Assembly (NCBI GenBank): GCA_951230915.1
Contig: OX579638.1
Location: 22,834,696-22,898,695 of the forward strand
DNA: 64,000 nucleotides
Direction of reading: 5' to 3'
From: Antitrichia curtipendula
Lineage: Eukaryota > Streptophyta > Bryopsida > Hypnales > Leucodontaceae
Shown here: positions 1-12,600 of the stretch, piece after piece
Numbering within the stretch: position 1 is the stretch's first letter
Layout: each line of letters opens with the position of its first letter
The notes under the pieces: generated by a model
The model's input: only the letters and a program-made list of their open reading frames with translations
Databases searched by the model: none
What the model was told of the DNA's origin: nothing
Translations under genes and position numbers: made by a program

Positions 1-284
1 TTTGTATTTTTCCAAGAATTTTTGAATTACTTATGAATTTTCAAAGATTCAGGGCATAGGCACCTATTTGTAACCATAGGTCTTCCAAAATCTGTCCACT
101 TGCAACTTGTAAAGAGATGTGCGGAAATCAAAGACAATGATTGGCTCTTGCAATAGAAAAATAATTTTTTCTCGATGCATTCAAATGCTAAACTGATCCA
201 TTTAAGGATCACCCCATCTCCATTCTCCACCTAAAAATTGGGGCGGTTTGAAGAAGATGGGCGCTTTTAGAGCACACTACCTTA
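1..284. other. Non-coding, nothing recognised
   Basis: AT-rich sequence with only short chance frames. It does not match the repeat copies seen elsewhere in the window, so the TTAA-element fragment that follows probably begins after it. Confidence 0.4.
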
Positions 285-1495
285 GGCCAAAAAACTTCAT
301 GATCAATACATTTCACAAGACACGTGTATTGCTCATGAAATTCTGAGAAAAAATTAGTAAGTAGAAAGAGTTAGTAGAGAATGATTCAAAAGACTAAATT
401 GTTAAGAATTTAAATATGGAATTAAGAAATTCCAATCCCAATGGTTGTAATGTTGTAATAAACAATCTATACACTGTTTTGTTTTGTTTTCAAATTTAAA
501 AAATATTGAAAATTGAGTTAAATAAAGGGTTGCAAAGTTTATTTTAGAGTAGAAATTCCATAACTACCCTCAAACTAAGACTCTTCATAACTTTCATCTT
601 AGTAATCAAAATGGAATGATTCAAAGCTTCCTTGCATACATATAAATTTAAAGAACCAATTTCAATTTTTATTTATTTTTAAAGTGAATTTTAAAGAAGT
701 TTTTTCAACTGCCTGGGCTGCCCGCCGACCAATGAAAATGACATATCATGCAATAACTTTTTAACCACGTAGTCAAAAGATATGAAAATTGTTGAGCCTT
801 AAAGCTACTCTTTGGGCACATCTTGTGTGAAAATTTCAAACTAAAAAAATAAAAATTACATTTGTAGTGAGCTACCCAAAATCGCTATGTTGTCAAAAAA
901 TGGTGTTTGGACTCGGGGGGTGCACTTAGTTCTACTACAACAAACCACGTGCGAATGAGTGATTTCTAATAAACTATAATTTCAACCTAAAATTTTGAGC
1001 ATTGTTTAATAGTGACTATAGGTGTCTATTGCCAAAATTTTCCAACTCAAATAAAATATGAAATGATTTCTAGAAGAGGTTGAAAATGAACTAAAATGGC
1101 ATGTTTTTCAACTCCAATAATTATGGAGAACACATTTAGATGACCATTGAATCAATATTCAACTCAAAATGAGCTTTCAATAGAGAATTATTTTTAGGAA
1201 TTTTTTGTTCGTTTTTCAGACAATTTTTTCTTATATAATATAGGGGTGTGAAAGTTATTTTTCAATTCTACAGTGTATATTTTTACTTCAAAAATTTGTA
1301 ACTAATTATTTTTAACAAATAAAAATATCAATAATTCAAAACATAAACTTTCAAAGTAGAAAAATCTATTTATATATTTTTTTAATTTAATTAACTTAAA
1401 ATTCAAAAAGTATATAGGGGGTCCAAAGTTTTGTTTGCACGTGGTTTCTAATGGATATTCTAAGTGAACTCCCTGAGTGTTTGGTCTTTTAGGGG
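285..1495 (+). mobile_element. TTAA-family element copy E, 5'-truncated and interrupted
   Basis: From about 345 to 911 the sequence follows the copy at 28536-29443 closely, for example the shared stretch around AGTAAGTAGAAAGAG and the later GGTGTTTGGAC. The match is broken at 911 by a 566-bp insertion and resumes at 1478, ending in CTTTTAGGGG followed by TTAA at 1496-1499, the same right end as in the other copies. The left terminus is not recognisable, so the start given is approximate. No coding capacity is seen. Confidence 0.6.
912..1477. mobile_element. hAT-like MITE inserted in TTAA element
   Basis: A 566-bp insertion in copy E. The left end reads CTCGGGGGGTGCACTTAG and the reverse complement of the right end reads CTCAGGGAGTTCACTTAG; a second shared inverted block around ACCACGTGC lies further in. 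Flanks are TGTTTGGA (904-911) and TGTTTGGT (1478-1485), an 8-bp duplication with one mismatch, as expected for hAT superfamily insertions. There is no transposase frame, so it is a non-autonomous element. The assignment rests on TSD length and terminal symmetry only. Confidence 0.6.
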
Positions 1496-1499
1496 TTAA

Positions 1500-2546
1500 A
1501 CCCCGTAATGACGCGACAACAACCTAAAAGTGTCTGATGGATGACAAAAAATCCTTCTATCTATATAAGACAAAAGTTTAGAATGATGTTCATCTTGGAA
1601 TTTTGTATGAAGAAAGAGGAGGTGTTGCATAACAATTTGTCCTTCAGCAAGTACTCTTGTTTTTCTTAAACCCTTACACGTCAACACTGATGTGTGTGTG
1701 TGGAAGGGGTCCAGATACTCCAAGCAAGCACGTAATTTCTATCAATACCATATCCAAAAACTAGAGCAACTAGAGCAAAATAAAGTGGTGACAATGCAAT
1801 TGGTGAGTGGTAAGATCTACTACAAAGCGGAGGCAAGATGGAGACTTGCTGCAGTTGCTACAATTGTCTCCTTTCCAAATTACACCATCTATAGTACAAC
1901 TGCACATAGTCGACAAGCGATGCTATTTTGTGAGTATGCAAATATGAGCCTGTGAGCGCTGAATAAGGATTATGTGAATGGTGAGCTCAAACATTTGAAA
2001 AAGCATTAGAAAACTCAAAAATATTTCTAAAGAAGATTATATTTGATAATTTTGGTCAATTTTTTAAATTTATATTAAAATTTTGGACCTATTATCGTGG
2101 TTATGTACAATTTTTATTAAAAAAATGATTTACAATATTGTTTTAATATATGGAAATATATAGTGTAAAGACAAAAAATTCAATTGATATAAAAGACAAA
2201 TAAAGATGAAAATAAGGTTGTAAAAAATATTCCACCAAATTATAATATTTGTCCCTCCAAAAAAGATACTTCTGAAGCTATATGTATAACTTCAGTCTAA
2301 AGTCTTTCAGTCTCATATTCCAAATTCTTTGAGATTCTTGAATTTCTAGATCAATTGAAGACTTTTGTTTGGAACGTTGATGATATCGACCCTATTGAGC
2401 GGAGGCGCTTCTCTTTATTGAAGCTAAAGCTTGGAGAATGTATGAACTTGTCTTCTACCAAATTTATTTTGCAAAAGTAACAAAATAAGTAATAAAAATG
2501 CTTGCAGTTAACGTATTGATGGCGTCCACCAATCACTGAGACAACC
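1500..2546. other. Intergenic, no supported gene
   Basis: Short open frames exist on both strands (an 87-codon plus-strand frame at 1692-1955 is the longest) but none shows a recognisable motif or splice context. From about 1985 on, the sequence is strongly AT-rich. Confidence 0.4.
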
Positions 2547-2549
2547 ATG

Positions 2550-2764
2550 CATAGAAGAAACCTGTGTTTTTCTTGACACATTTTTTGTGACATTATGTTG
2601 TATTTGATGTTACAACTAACACCTTACGTTATGTCTAATGTCAACATTGACATTAGACATTGTCAACATTGATATTAGACATAGCGTAAGGTGTTAGTTG
2701 TAACATCAAATACAACATAATGTTACAAAAAATGTGTCAAGAAAAACACGGGTTTCTTCTAGTG
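2550..2764. mobile_element. CACTA-type fold-back MITE with ATG target duplication
   Basis: A 215-bp inverted repeat with arms of roughly 100 bp and a short centre near 2640-2670. The reverse complement of the right end starts CACTAGAAGAAACCCGTG; the left end reads CATAGAAGAAACCTGTG, one base shorter. CACTA/EnSpm elements carry such CACTA ends and make 3-bp duplications; here ATG is present on both sides (2547-2549 and 2765-2767). No coding frame, so it is a non-autonomous derivative able to fold into a long hairpin if transcribed. Confidence 0.75.
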
Positions 2765-2767
2765 ATG

Positions 2768-3470
2768 TCTACATAATCGGAACAAGTGCACTTCAAATAC
2801 ATGCCAAGTGTGATTTGATAAACTTTTTGAATGGGCTCCATTCCAAATTGAAGGGAGATTATGGCTCCAAGTCCAAGAAAGGAAAGTATGGTTATTTCCA
2901 CAACAGGATTGTTCCTTTGACATTACCAGTACTCTCCCATTTATTGCGATGCTCTATAGTAGGAGCATTTGCAATATGTCGAATGGGCTTGCTCCTTCAA
3001 GTTATTGGATAGATGTTTGCATGCAAAGGGCTAGGATGATTATAAAGGACTGTCTCAAAAATATTGGACATTTTAAATAATTGTCGAGGTGATATAGGTG
3101 GTCGCTCTTGGAGCTGAAAGTTGGTCTCTTGCAAAAGAAGTGTTTCTTGCCGAGTCAAACTAGTGCCTGTCAACATGAGCCACACGTCTAGAATTTGAGG
3201 CCAATCAATTACCTAAGCATGTTTAGAGCTTTGAACACATCATTCAATATCATTTGGACAAAACCAAAAATTTGTCACAATCTCTTTATTCTGCCGTACT
3301 GTTTTTTTCTACCACGATATGTTGGAGCTGGAGTGCTTTTAGATCCTTTTGCAATTTTGGCAATACAATGGATGTTTGATCCTTGTTGTTGGGCATGGCA
3401 TTTGCACCTGGACTTGTAGAACAATCTCGCAATATACCATTGCAAAGTGTCACAATCACTGTTCAGTGCG
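2768..3470. other. Intergenic with a possible PPR-like scrap
   Basis: Immediately after the fold-back element the plus strand reads SDVYIIGTSALQIHAKC, which resembles one pentatricopeptide repeat (the usual pattern is V..G..L...YAKCG). Only one such unit is visible and the frame then loses similarity, so at best this is a fragment. Nothing else in the stretch is recognised. Confidence 0.3.
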
Positions 3471-3475
3471 GTCGT

Positions 3476-3873
3476 TGTAACGGACGTATAAGGCACAAGA
3501 CAAGACAAGATGAGTTTCTAGATAACAAGATTTGATATTAGAGTTTAAGAAGTACAAGAGTAGAGCTTGAGTCAAGAGCTAAGGTCAAGAGAGGTGTTGT
3601 CGAGACTGAGGACTACCTCAGTCTCAACTCCTATATATACTACTAGCTAAAAGGTTCTTCCAGAAACTTCCACTGCTTGGGAAGCTTCTCAAGAAGCTGT
3701 CCTCTAGCTTGGACGTCTATGAGGTTCTTCCAGAAGCTTCCGCTACTTGGAAAGCTTCTCAAGAAGCTGCCCTCTAGCTTGGAGGTTCTTTCAGGAACTT
3801 CTAGAACCTTCTTGCTGTTCGGAGAGCTTCTCAAGAAGCTTCCTAAAGAGGGTTCTAAACTATGTCCGTGACA
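3476..3873 (+). mobile_element. Solo LTR, probably Ty1/Copia
   Basis: A 398-bp segment starting TGTAACGGAC and ending GTCCGTGACA, the inverted TG...CA ends of an LTR. Flanks GTCGT (3471-3475) and GTTGT (3874-3878) look like a 5-bp target duplication with one C/T difference. A TATA-like CTATATATACT lies near 3631, followed by about two copies of a ~75-bp direct repeat rich in TTCnnGAA-type pentamers (3650-3845), which resemble heat-shock elements. No internal retroelement sequence adjoins it, consistent with LTR-LTR recombination. Confidence 0.7.
3650..3845 (+). repeat. ~75-bp direct repeats with HSE-like pentamers
   Basis: The block GGTTCTTCCAGAA...AAGCTTCTCAAGAAGCT...CCTCTAGCTTGGA recurs about 2.5 times. 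Each unit contains alternating TTC and GAA pentamers, the arrangement bound by heat-shock factors. It sits just 3' of the TATA-like box of the solo LTR. A regulatory role is inference only. Confidence 0.55.
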
Positions 3874-4017
3874 GTTGTGAAATGTGGTTTGCTCAGAGTT
3901 AGCAAATGCATCTTTTTCTTTTAAGGCCTCCGTATGTGTGTGGATTAGGTCATGAATCGTGGCTGAAAAAAGTTGACCTTATCTTACTGATGGGAGTCAC
4001 CATCCAACCCAATGGGA

Positions 4018-5946
4018 AGGTCAAGCTTTCACTTAGTGCTACTAAACACTTTTTCGTCCTCCAAATGCGGAATACGTGTTGCAACATCAATTGTTCTAGG
4101 AAAGACATTCAGTGCTTCCGCAATCTTCTTCAGATCTCCACTTCGTCTAGCACCTCTTAATTTCAACTTTTCTTTAGATGGATCCAACCTTGATGCTTTG
4201 CCGTTTAAGAATGCTCAGTAATTTGTCATTTGCATGAAAGCTCAAATGCAATCATTAGAAGTAGCAACAAACAAATCATTGCCTTGATTACCTAACTATT
4301 GCAACCATTTGTTATAGATTGTTTCAGATAAATTGCATGATGGCATGTCTACCATCTCCTCAATACTTAGCCCCTACAAAGAAAAGTGTGTGGTGAGGCC
4401 TAATAAACCATACTAGTTAACAAAATTTTAGAGATTGCTACAAATTTTGCCTTTTTAGAGTGCTACAATTTTGATCTTTCCAAGAAGTGGCCAAGACTCT
4501 TTTCATCCTTGAGAGGTAAGACACCTCATTTTTGGTTTGATCAAACAATTTATCTTTTATAATAATTGCTTAACACATAATTTAAACATTCTAAATTGAA
4601 AGTGATTCCAAATAACGACATTAAAATCAAAACAACAAGGAAAAACTTACCATTTGCATAAAGCCTCTCCATTGGTGATATTGGAAGTGCCAAAAGGCAA
4701 GCCACAACTTTAGTTCTTGCATAGCATCTTATGAGGTTGCCCTGGATGAAAGCCACCAAGATCAAATGGCCAAGTATCGTGTCTCGGCTTCTTCCATAGT
4801 CTGTAAGTCCTTGTATTGCTTGCATAGATGAGTATGTTGGTGTTGCATATCCAGTTTGATGAGCTTCTGTGTATGTCGATGCAACGAAGTACTCTAGTGC
4901 AAAAGACACGTTCGCTCATGGTTTACCATTTCAATTTTGGAATCCCCTATACCGTATACAATGCAAACAACATTCCAATTTGTTTGTGCATTGTCTGCCA
5001 TGAAGCCCTTGCAGTTTGCATTTCCCACGCTATTGCGTCTTATGACATTCTTTAGTGACCTTCACATGATGCATTGAACTTTTGTGTCTTCAGACTGCAC
5101 GTTGCAGACAACAATTCTCATGACCTTTCTGCATCATATGTCATACACTTGGCAAGCCATGGTTGTCTAATCCTTTACACATTTTACGTGGTCAAACATG
5201 AGCCAGGTGTTCACCAAATCTCTTCTGGATTACATACGCTTCACTAAGTCCACTCCATTACCAGGTCCTTCAACCAAAATTTTAAACAAAAATACCTTCT
5301 ATTTTCTTTGCCTAGAAAAAATGCTATCATGAATGTATTCAAACTTTAAATTTTGTTTCATTTTCATGATTCTATCTATGACCTTACTTTTGCTAGTGCT
5401 ACAAAAAGAAGAAATAGTGTTATAGATGTTAGGAGAACTTAATATTTGGAACTTATTGATGACATCTTCAAGTGACTTTCCACGCAACATCTCTTTAGGT
5501 CCTTTGCCATTGTGTATGAAGTGGTTATCTAGAAACTGTTTATTATCTGCAAGGGCAATGACAAAGTTAATAGTAGTAGGGGTTTTCAAAACCTCACTTG
5601 CAATGAGCCTAGAAATAGTATCTAAGGACTCTCTATATATGCCAAGGGCAATATGATGCATGTGATTTCTTAAATGAATTCATGCTCTAGTTATTAGTGT
5701 AATATTGCTAAAAATATAATATATTCTAGCATCACAGACATTGACACAATAGAGTGGAATTTTGCATATCTTGCAAAGAATAGTGGAATCTTTTGGAGGG
5801 GTTTCGCCAACATAGAATGGAACATAAGTATAACCACACCACTTGGTCTTGTTGTGCTTTGACAAACGCTTAAAGTAGTTGTAGTTAGAGTTGTTACATA
5901 CCAAATGGTAGGAAGGTACTGCACCTTTGATGTATGATTGAATCAT
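4018..5946 (-). pseudogene. Decayed MULE-like transposase
   Basis: Minus-strand pieces in consistent order resemble a transposon protein family common in non-flowering plants (recalled, not searched). From 5946 down: a Cys pair (LCKICKIPLYCVNVCDARIY), a stretch ending SPNIYNTISSF and then HDSIFSRQ near 5300, GPGNGVDLVKRM and MFDHVKCVKD (~5250-5170), CNVQSEDTKVQCIM (~5100), GFMADNAQTNWNVVCIVYG (~4990-4935), CKQYKDLQTMEEAETRYLAI (~4830-4770) and LKLWLAFWHFQYHQWRGFM up to a GTAAGT donor near 4650. A last piece, IAEALNVFPRTIDVATRIP, lies at ~4030-4150. At least five in-frame stops interrupt it, several replacing expected Trp codons (for example TGA after ITRA at 5680, and TAG after CLLH). Not functional; the superfamily is uncertain. 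Confidence 0.6.
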
Positions 5947-7820
5947 AGTCTAGTGCAGCAACTTTGTTCCTAGATCCTCGAATAGATGCTAGCTTGTGAA
6001 GGCAACTAATGCTACTAACTATGGTTGTACTATTGGGATAAGTTGGTGGACGAGAGTAAGCAGATAGAGCAGGACTGTTGAAGGTGTACCATAATGAGTC
6101 AAAGTTGGCTTGAGAACATCGTTTGGGACTCTATTAGAAAGGGGTGTCCACAGACTTGGTTGTCTAGGGCATTCTCTCTTTGACTCGCTAGATATATCTA
6201 TGATAGGATCAAAAACTTTTTGCTTCACGCGAACAAGTTAAACATGAGTACTAATAGTTGTGATGCGCTCATGTTTTGTAGAATTCATAATATCATGTTG
6301 GTCAAAAGGCATGTCCACCGTAGAATGGTTTGATTGGTAAGGTAAGATATCATTGGGGGCACCCATCATAAGAAAAGACAAACCATAAGCTTGATAGCGT
6401 CCTAGACGAAGGTGTTAGACATGACCTTCTTGAATTGCTAACTTCAGCATACGGATGGACTCTTTTCAGTGGCTAGACTTGAACATGACTTCTTCTTCAA
6501 CGTAGATATTAAATTAGACAAATCCGAATTGAACATGAAGAAGGTGTGAATACATCATACCCTTCTTCTCTAAGAAGGAGGACTAGTGGAATTTTATGTC
6601 CATTTGCTCAAATGGATGCCATTGATGCATAAACAAATGACACACTTGAAATCAAAATAAAATGACAAGAACCATGTAGAACACAAAAATCAAGAGAATG
6701 AAGGTGTTCAGAATTAGAAAATATAAGGGCATGAGATTGTTCGGTAAATTGAATTCACAAAGATAGGAATGTAGTGTTATTGTTACTTGTCAAAATATAG
6801 TACTGTCAGTTGCCCCAAATATTGTATATCTTAAATAGTTGCACAGTTTTTTTTAAGGTGGATTGCTTTTAAAGCAATCAATGAAGTTTACCTAACTCAT
6901 AAAAAAGAACAATTCAAAATTCATAGAACATGTGAAGCGTTCAAAAAAATGGGATGCATTTACTACCCTTTGGAAAGAAGAAAGGATGATCTTAGTGACC
7001 GTTTACAATTTGGTAAATTGAAGATGTCGTTTTAGCCAGAGAAGTTCTAATTAATTGAATGAAAATAAGTTCATCACCTCCAAGAGTGCTATGTATTGAA
7101 GAGATTGTAGAGTTGGCAACAAATAAGTAGAATTTATTTTCTTGTAGTGTTTTCCACTGGAGGGATGCTAGAAAGTTATTGTAGGAAGAAGCATAAGGCA
7201 AGTCTTCTCTTTTCTAGTAAGAAGCAATTAGAGAAAATGAAGATGCTTAGATGCTTGTAGAAGGCCAATGGCGCTTAATTTAATAGCATTGTTCAAACTT
7301 TGTCCTATAAAGATCATACAGTTGAAGTTGGGCATTTTCAAGCGAGGGATAGTTCAACCCCAAATAGTGAAGGAGCAAATATTGCTAAGCTAAATAGTGT
7401 GGATGAAATTGAAGAAGATGTATGCCAATCAAATCTAGCAGAGAATAACATGTTGCTAAGAAGCATAGAGTTGGTAAGTTCATGTATTTATTTGTAGAAA
7501 TACAATGAGTAGATTGTTAGGAGTTCAATTTAGATACACATTTTTTTTCCTTAGAGGTGCTTTTGACACCAAACATCTTATCATGTAGTTCGAGAAGACA
7601 ATTCCAAGAGTGTATAGCACATAAAAAACGGACACTATGCCATTTATATTATTGGCATGAAATGCCAACCTGCCCACAGGATATTGTATATCAAAGTGTA
7701 ATATAAAATATACCATATATTGTAGTCCTGTCTTTTGAATGCATAGTCACTCACTGGGCATATGTCACATTGTATTAACATTTGCATTAATTTGTTTGTT
7801 TTTTATATGAATAACAATTG
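5947..7820. other. Intergenic, no supported gene
   Basis: The part nearest 5947 may include the upstream end of the MULE-like pseudogene (minus frame 6228-6019), but I see no motif there. The rest holds only short frames, including a 65-codon acidic plus-strand frame at 7300-7497 with no recognisable domain. Confidence 0.4.
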
Positions 7821-7829
7821 TTGATTTTT

Positions 7830-8110
7830 AAAAAACTATCCCCCTCCCCTTATTTGTAATTTTCAGGAGAGTCCTCAGATACAAACCATATGGGATATAT
7901 TGTTGATTCCGTATTTGTATTCGTATCCATGAATTCATACCTGTATTTGTATCCGTATCCATCTATTGTATTTTGTATTTTGTATTTGTATTCTATATGC
8001 ATATTTGTATTTGTACGTGAGTTTTGATAGTTATATCCGTATCCGTATCTGTATCCGTATTTTGCATTAAATTGGATCAACGGTGATCAAGAGGGGGGGC
8101 AATTTTTTTT
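7830..8110 (+). repeat. Dispersed repeat with GTATCCGTATCC-type microsatellite
   Basis: C-rich (CCCCCTCCCC) leader, then a core of degenerate GTATCC/GTATTTGTATTC repeats (7905-8065), then a G-run. Similar layouts occur at about 39090-39480 and 56460-56720 in the same orientation, suggesting a dispersed family. No TIRs or target duplications identified. Confidence 0.5.
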
Positions 8111-9633
8111 ATAAAAAATCAACGGCTTTGAATTTTTTACAAAAGGATTGTGTGTTAATTAAACAAAAAGGATGTTGGCATCTTTTCAGTGGATAGTGGA
8201 TAGTATACCAAAGTGTAACAAAAGGATTAATTAACCTAAGCAAAGGTTACATTTGGCAAAAATTAAGTCATTTAAAAAAATGTAACACATGTCATCTTGT
8301 GAATGGTCTGAGGTGACGTGGACCCTTGTGAATCTGATGTGGAAACTCAATTCCGGCACTTAGGCGCCGAATCAGACCTACCTACATGTACGGTAGTAGC
8401 CCATGTTTTAAATCTAATATCAATTTTTTTTTTGGTGTTGATGAAGTTTTAAGGAAAGGCTGAAGATCTCCGATAACATTACACATGTATGAAAAGTTCA
8501 AGCAAAGGATCCTTTGCTTAAAAATAACAGTAATTTAAATGACTATTGACTATGAGTCAATTACCCAAGGTTTCACAGAAGGCGAGAAGCCCAACTGGAT
8601 TCGATTGCACATGATCCCTACTAACTCTCCAAAATATGAAAACTTGACTAATCGGCTAAGCTGCAATTTCTTGTAATTTGGACTGGTTTATTGTAACACG
8701 AACTTGAAGAAAAGACCTTGACATACGGAAGATAGAGAATCCAAGTAGTATAATCTGTATAGAATTTTGGGTGTCAACAAACCCATGCAAACCTCCCAAC
8801 TATCTCCTTACCATCACTCTGATCAGCAAGTAGGAATCATACACATAAAAAGCAGAGACTGACACACCAAAGTCCATTATTTACGGTAACATGAAACATG
8901 AAATTCTCAAATTTGGAACAAATCCGTCCAGTGTTATGATACTTCCGAGACTTCCAAGTCCATTCCTTCCAAATTTCCATTCCTGTGTGCTGTAACAGTC
9001 TGTACCGGTATGATCATCCTGAAGGAATAAGGTGAATACTCTCGATTGACACATGAAAACAGAGTCAGAGGTAGGCTAGTCATTCCGCTAATAAAATGCA
9101 GACACACGATGTCTATCTTCACTGGGAGAGTAGAGATTAATTGGTCTCAGGGAAGCTAAGGCTAAGGTGAGTGCATAGCGTGTCAATCAGGCTACGACCC
9201 TGTAATTCTAGCTGTTTCTGCAACACCAGGTTGACGTGCATCCCGAAGTGTCGAAAATGGTGCCTCTTCAGAACCAGAATACCTGGCGAGGGCACAGATT
9301 TCCTCCAACAAGACTAAGTTGGAGCAAAACTGACAGTGAGAGTCTCACAGTTTTTTTGTCTGTTTACCTACCCTTTGGTTTCACTGGAATAGCAATTTGA
9401 ATACATAGTTGGTGCGCATGTGCGAAGTGGCAAATGCAATAACTATGTAGTCGAAATTGATTTACAGCGCATGAATGGGAGAAAAGGCCATGCTACAGCG
9501 TCGAAACGGCAAAACGTGCAACAAGTGCAGATTGGCTGTGACTAAAGAACCATGGAAGCACGTCAAAAAACGCTGCTGCTGCTGCTGCTGGTGTTCGGTT
9601 GAGAGGGGTTCGAGAGGGGTTTTAGGGTTCTAA
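8111..9633. other. Intergenic downstream of the glycosyltransferase gene
   Basis: No convincing frame. The part closest to 9634 should contain the 3' UTR of the minus-strand glycosyltransferase gene. A (CTG)6-type run lies near 9570-9590 (read as CAG on the gene's strand). No clear polyadenylation signal stands out. Confidence 0.4.
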
Positions 9634-12600
9634 TTAGAATTGATGACATGAAAGAGGCTCCCCAGTTTTGTCATCCGCCATCACAACGTGGCTCACGCTG
9701 CAGTTGAATACGTCTTGTTGGAGCTTTGCCCCTGCAGCCTTCAGACCTCGAAGTGAAGCCGCTTGGTTGAACAGATTGATCACTGGCAGTTTTTCAGCTG
9801 CCGGAAGCTTCCCATTCGGTAACATTGGGACGAAATCCTCCTGCACAGTCTCAACATACCAATATGATTAAAATACAAACGACATTCAATTCGCAAGTGG
9901 AGTAAGGAAGACTTAGATAAAATGGCTATGGCCATTTCTCTTTGCATGGAAATGGGGTTGCCTACTGTCACTTATATAGTGAGTCTACAACCTCCCACTT
10001 TGAAATTGCATAAGAAATTCATAACACAGTGATAAAATTTTTGATCTCATAGATTTGACCCTCACCCAAAGATCTTTCCAGTTAGCCCTCTACTGATTTT
10101 CAATGAAAGCAAACTCCTAAATCCTGTTTAAAATGTTTCAAGAGACAAACAGTATTTTCGACCTTAGAACAGATGCAACAATTATGGTGTTTTGAACACA
10201 TCCTCATCAACATGGAGAACGAAAGGAGTTGGTAAAGGTATGGAAGACAAACCTGCAGAAGAGGGACTACGAAGTCAATGGGGTTGTGCGTCAGTTTATT
10301 GGCGACAGTACCAATATGAGCCCCAGGCTCCATGTGGTTCGTGCTGAAACTCGTTTGATTGGGAAAGTTGGGGTATAAGGTGACATACCCTCGCAAGTAC
10401 ATCAAATCAATCAGGAACTTCTTCCACGATGCCTGTCATCCCCCCAGCACAATTGTTAACCTCTACAAATCAAAACAAAAGGATACAATCTAATCAACAC
10501 ATGAGACACACGATCAGGAGTGTCTTGATGAAAATGATCGTCGACTAGGAAACCCTCGTCATGTAGAGGATACTAAAACCGTCAGGAAACTGATATCTTC
10601 TTCAATACTGACCCCAAATAGCAAAACTCACTCATACACTTGGTTGGCCATCAATTAGCAAGGAGTTTAAGCATTACTTAACTAAATGTCTATGAACACT
10701 GATCTTTGAATGGAAATAGGTTCTTTACTGTCATATACAGCGAAACCTCTGCAACCTCCTACGTTGAAATTGCGTCAGAAATTTTCAAGCACTAGTGATA
10801 AGAAATCGATCTCAGCAGATTTTTGGCTCTTGCAGCCAGAAATTTCTCAACAGGGTTGTAGAACTCCTATGAACCACACCCCCATGTGTGATAAAATGCT
10901 GGAAGTGGAGTATTATAAAGAGGAGATGCCTGACCTGCCATCCGTTAGTTCGTGACTTCGGAATCTGGACGGGGTTCGACTTGGCATCCTCCGTGTATCG
11001 CATGCTCATGTACTTGTAAAACTCTCGCCACTTCTTCGGCATGAACAATGCACCCCAGCTGCACGGCAATTGGTGCAAATACGGTGTGTTGGGATGCACG
11101 TCGTAGAAGAAATCGGTGGCATTCCAGTGCGGCCTCTCCTTCACAACTTCCACAACACGAGGCGTGTAGAGGGCAATCGAGTTGAGCTCTGGAAGGTTGA
11201 CAGCGGGGTTGTAGTGGTACTGCAGGAGGGCATACTTGAGCCACATGTAGTAAAAGGGTGACACTTCTATGTCGTCCTCAAGTAAAAGTCCGAAATCATC
11301 GTCGGATGCAGGGTACCTGTAAATGTACAAAAATCGTATGAACCTTAGTCACTAAAATGAAAAAATCAGTCCCCCAAAATGCAACTAGGTAGAGGATACT
11401 AAACCCACTGGAGAGCTGATCTTGTCTCCTTCACTAACCAACAGCAACTCATCGATTCGGACACTCGGTGGGTCTTCAATTAGCAAGTTCGTTGTAGGCA
11501 TGACTTGGCCAAATGTCTATGTCCACTTATACCTGAACAGAAGTCTACTGTCCCTCCAATAGTGGTCTACAACCTCCCTTTTCGAAGGTCTGGCTAAGAA
11601 TTCATCATATATTGAGTGAGAAAAATTTGAGAGGGTTTGACTCTTGTTATACCCAAAGTGGATCTCTCTAGTGAGCTCTATTGAGTGATCTCCCAATGAA
11701 AGCACACTCCTACAAACTGCTTAAAATGCTTGCAAATAGTATCCTCTACCTCAAACTAAGAATTAAAGAAGACTGAGAATTTCTACTTACCAGCTCTCGC
11801 TCACAGCTCGAATGAGACCTCCCTGGATAATTCGGCGCCGCACGATTTTCTTCCCGTGAGGCCAGGGGAACGAATCCACAAGGTTCAGCGTTTCGCTGTC
11901 CACAGCGCTGTCCATGTTGAACGACACATCGATGGTGTCGCCAATGTAATGAGCATTCGACAGCGCTTGCAGCAAGCGCGTCAAAGAGGTGACTCTGTTC
12001 TGGGTTATGACGTTGATTTGAATCCGCATTTTGCTCCAAACTGGTCAACCAAGTGTTCATAATCCGAGTTAAAGCTCTGTGCAGCCCATAGCATTCAAGA
12101 GCATGCACCCTTTCCACTCATTCACAACACGAATTTAGAGCACTAAAATATTGAAAAACTGAGTCACTTCTGAAGCAGTTCATCCCATTGCTGGGCATGT
12201 AAACATGTCGACTAAGGATTGGATGATTGGATGAAATAAACTAAAATGACTCCGATGTGAGCCGTCCCTGTCTTTGCCAGCCTATCATGAGCTCAAGATT
12301 GTGCACCAGAAGCATCCAAATTCCAAGGGTGTTCACATAAGGCCTTGGGAATGTTCTGTTGAGTTTACAGCAGCAATCAAGATTGAATTCCAATAGTTTT
12401 GATTTCAAGGTGAGGAAATCCTTACATGGAAGTGACGCAGGAGGGACTGCTGCCATCCAGAGAGCATGCGGGAGCGAGAAACGAGGAATATGCACGACAG
12501 TTGTATCGCAAGCTGCTTGTGTTCTCGCCAAGTTCAAAGCTTCCAAAACAGGGGAAGGAAGGTCTTTCACGGTAATCACGAGAGACGGCGAATGAATCTT

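Noticed and set aside
2761..2870. Pentatricopeptide repeat gene
   Set aside because: Only one PPR-like unit is visible and the frame loses similarity at once; not enough for a gene call.
4550..4919. Minus-strand frames of 119 and 69 codons
   Set aside because: They are out of frame with the real (interrupted) transposase reading LKLWLAFWHFQYHQWRGFM and CKQYKDLQTMEEAETRY in the same DNA; shadows of the pseudogene.
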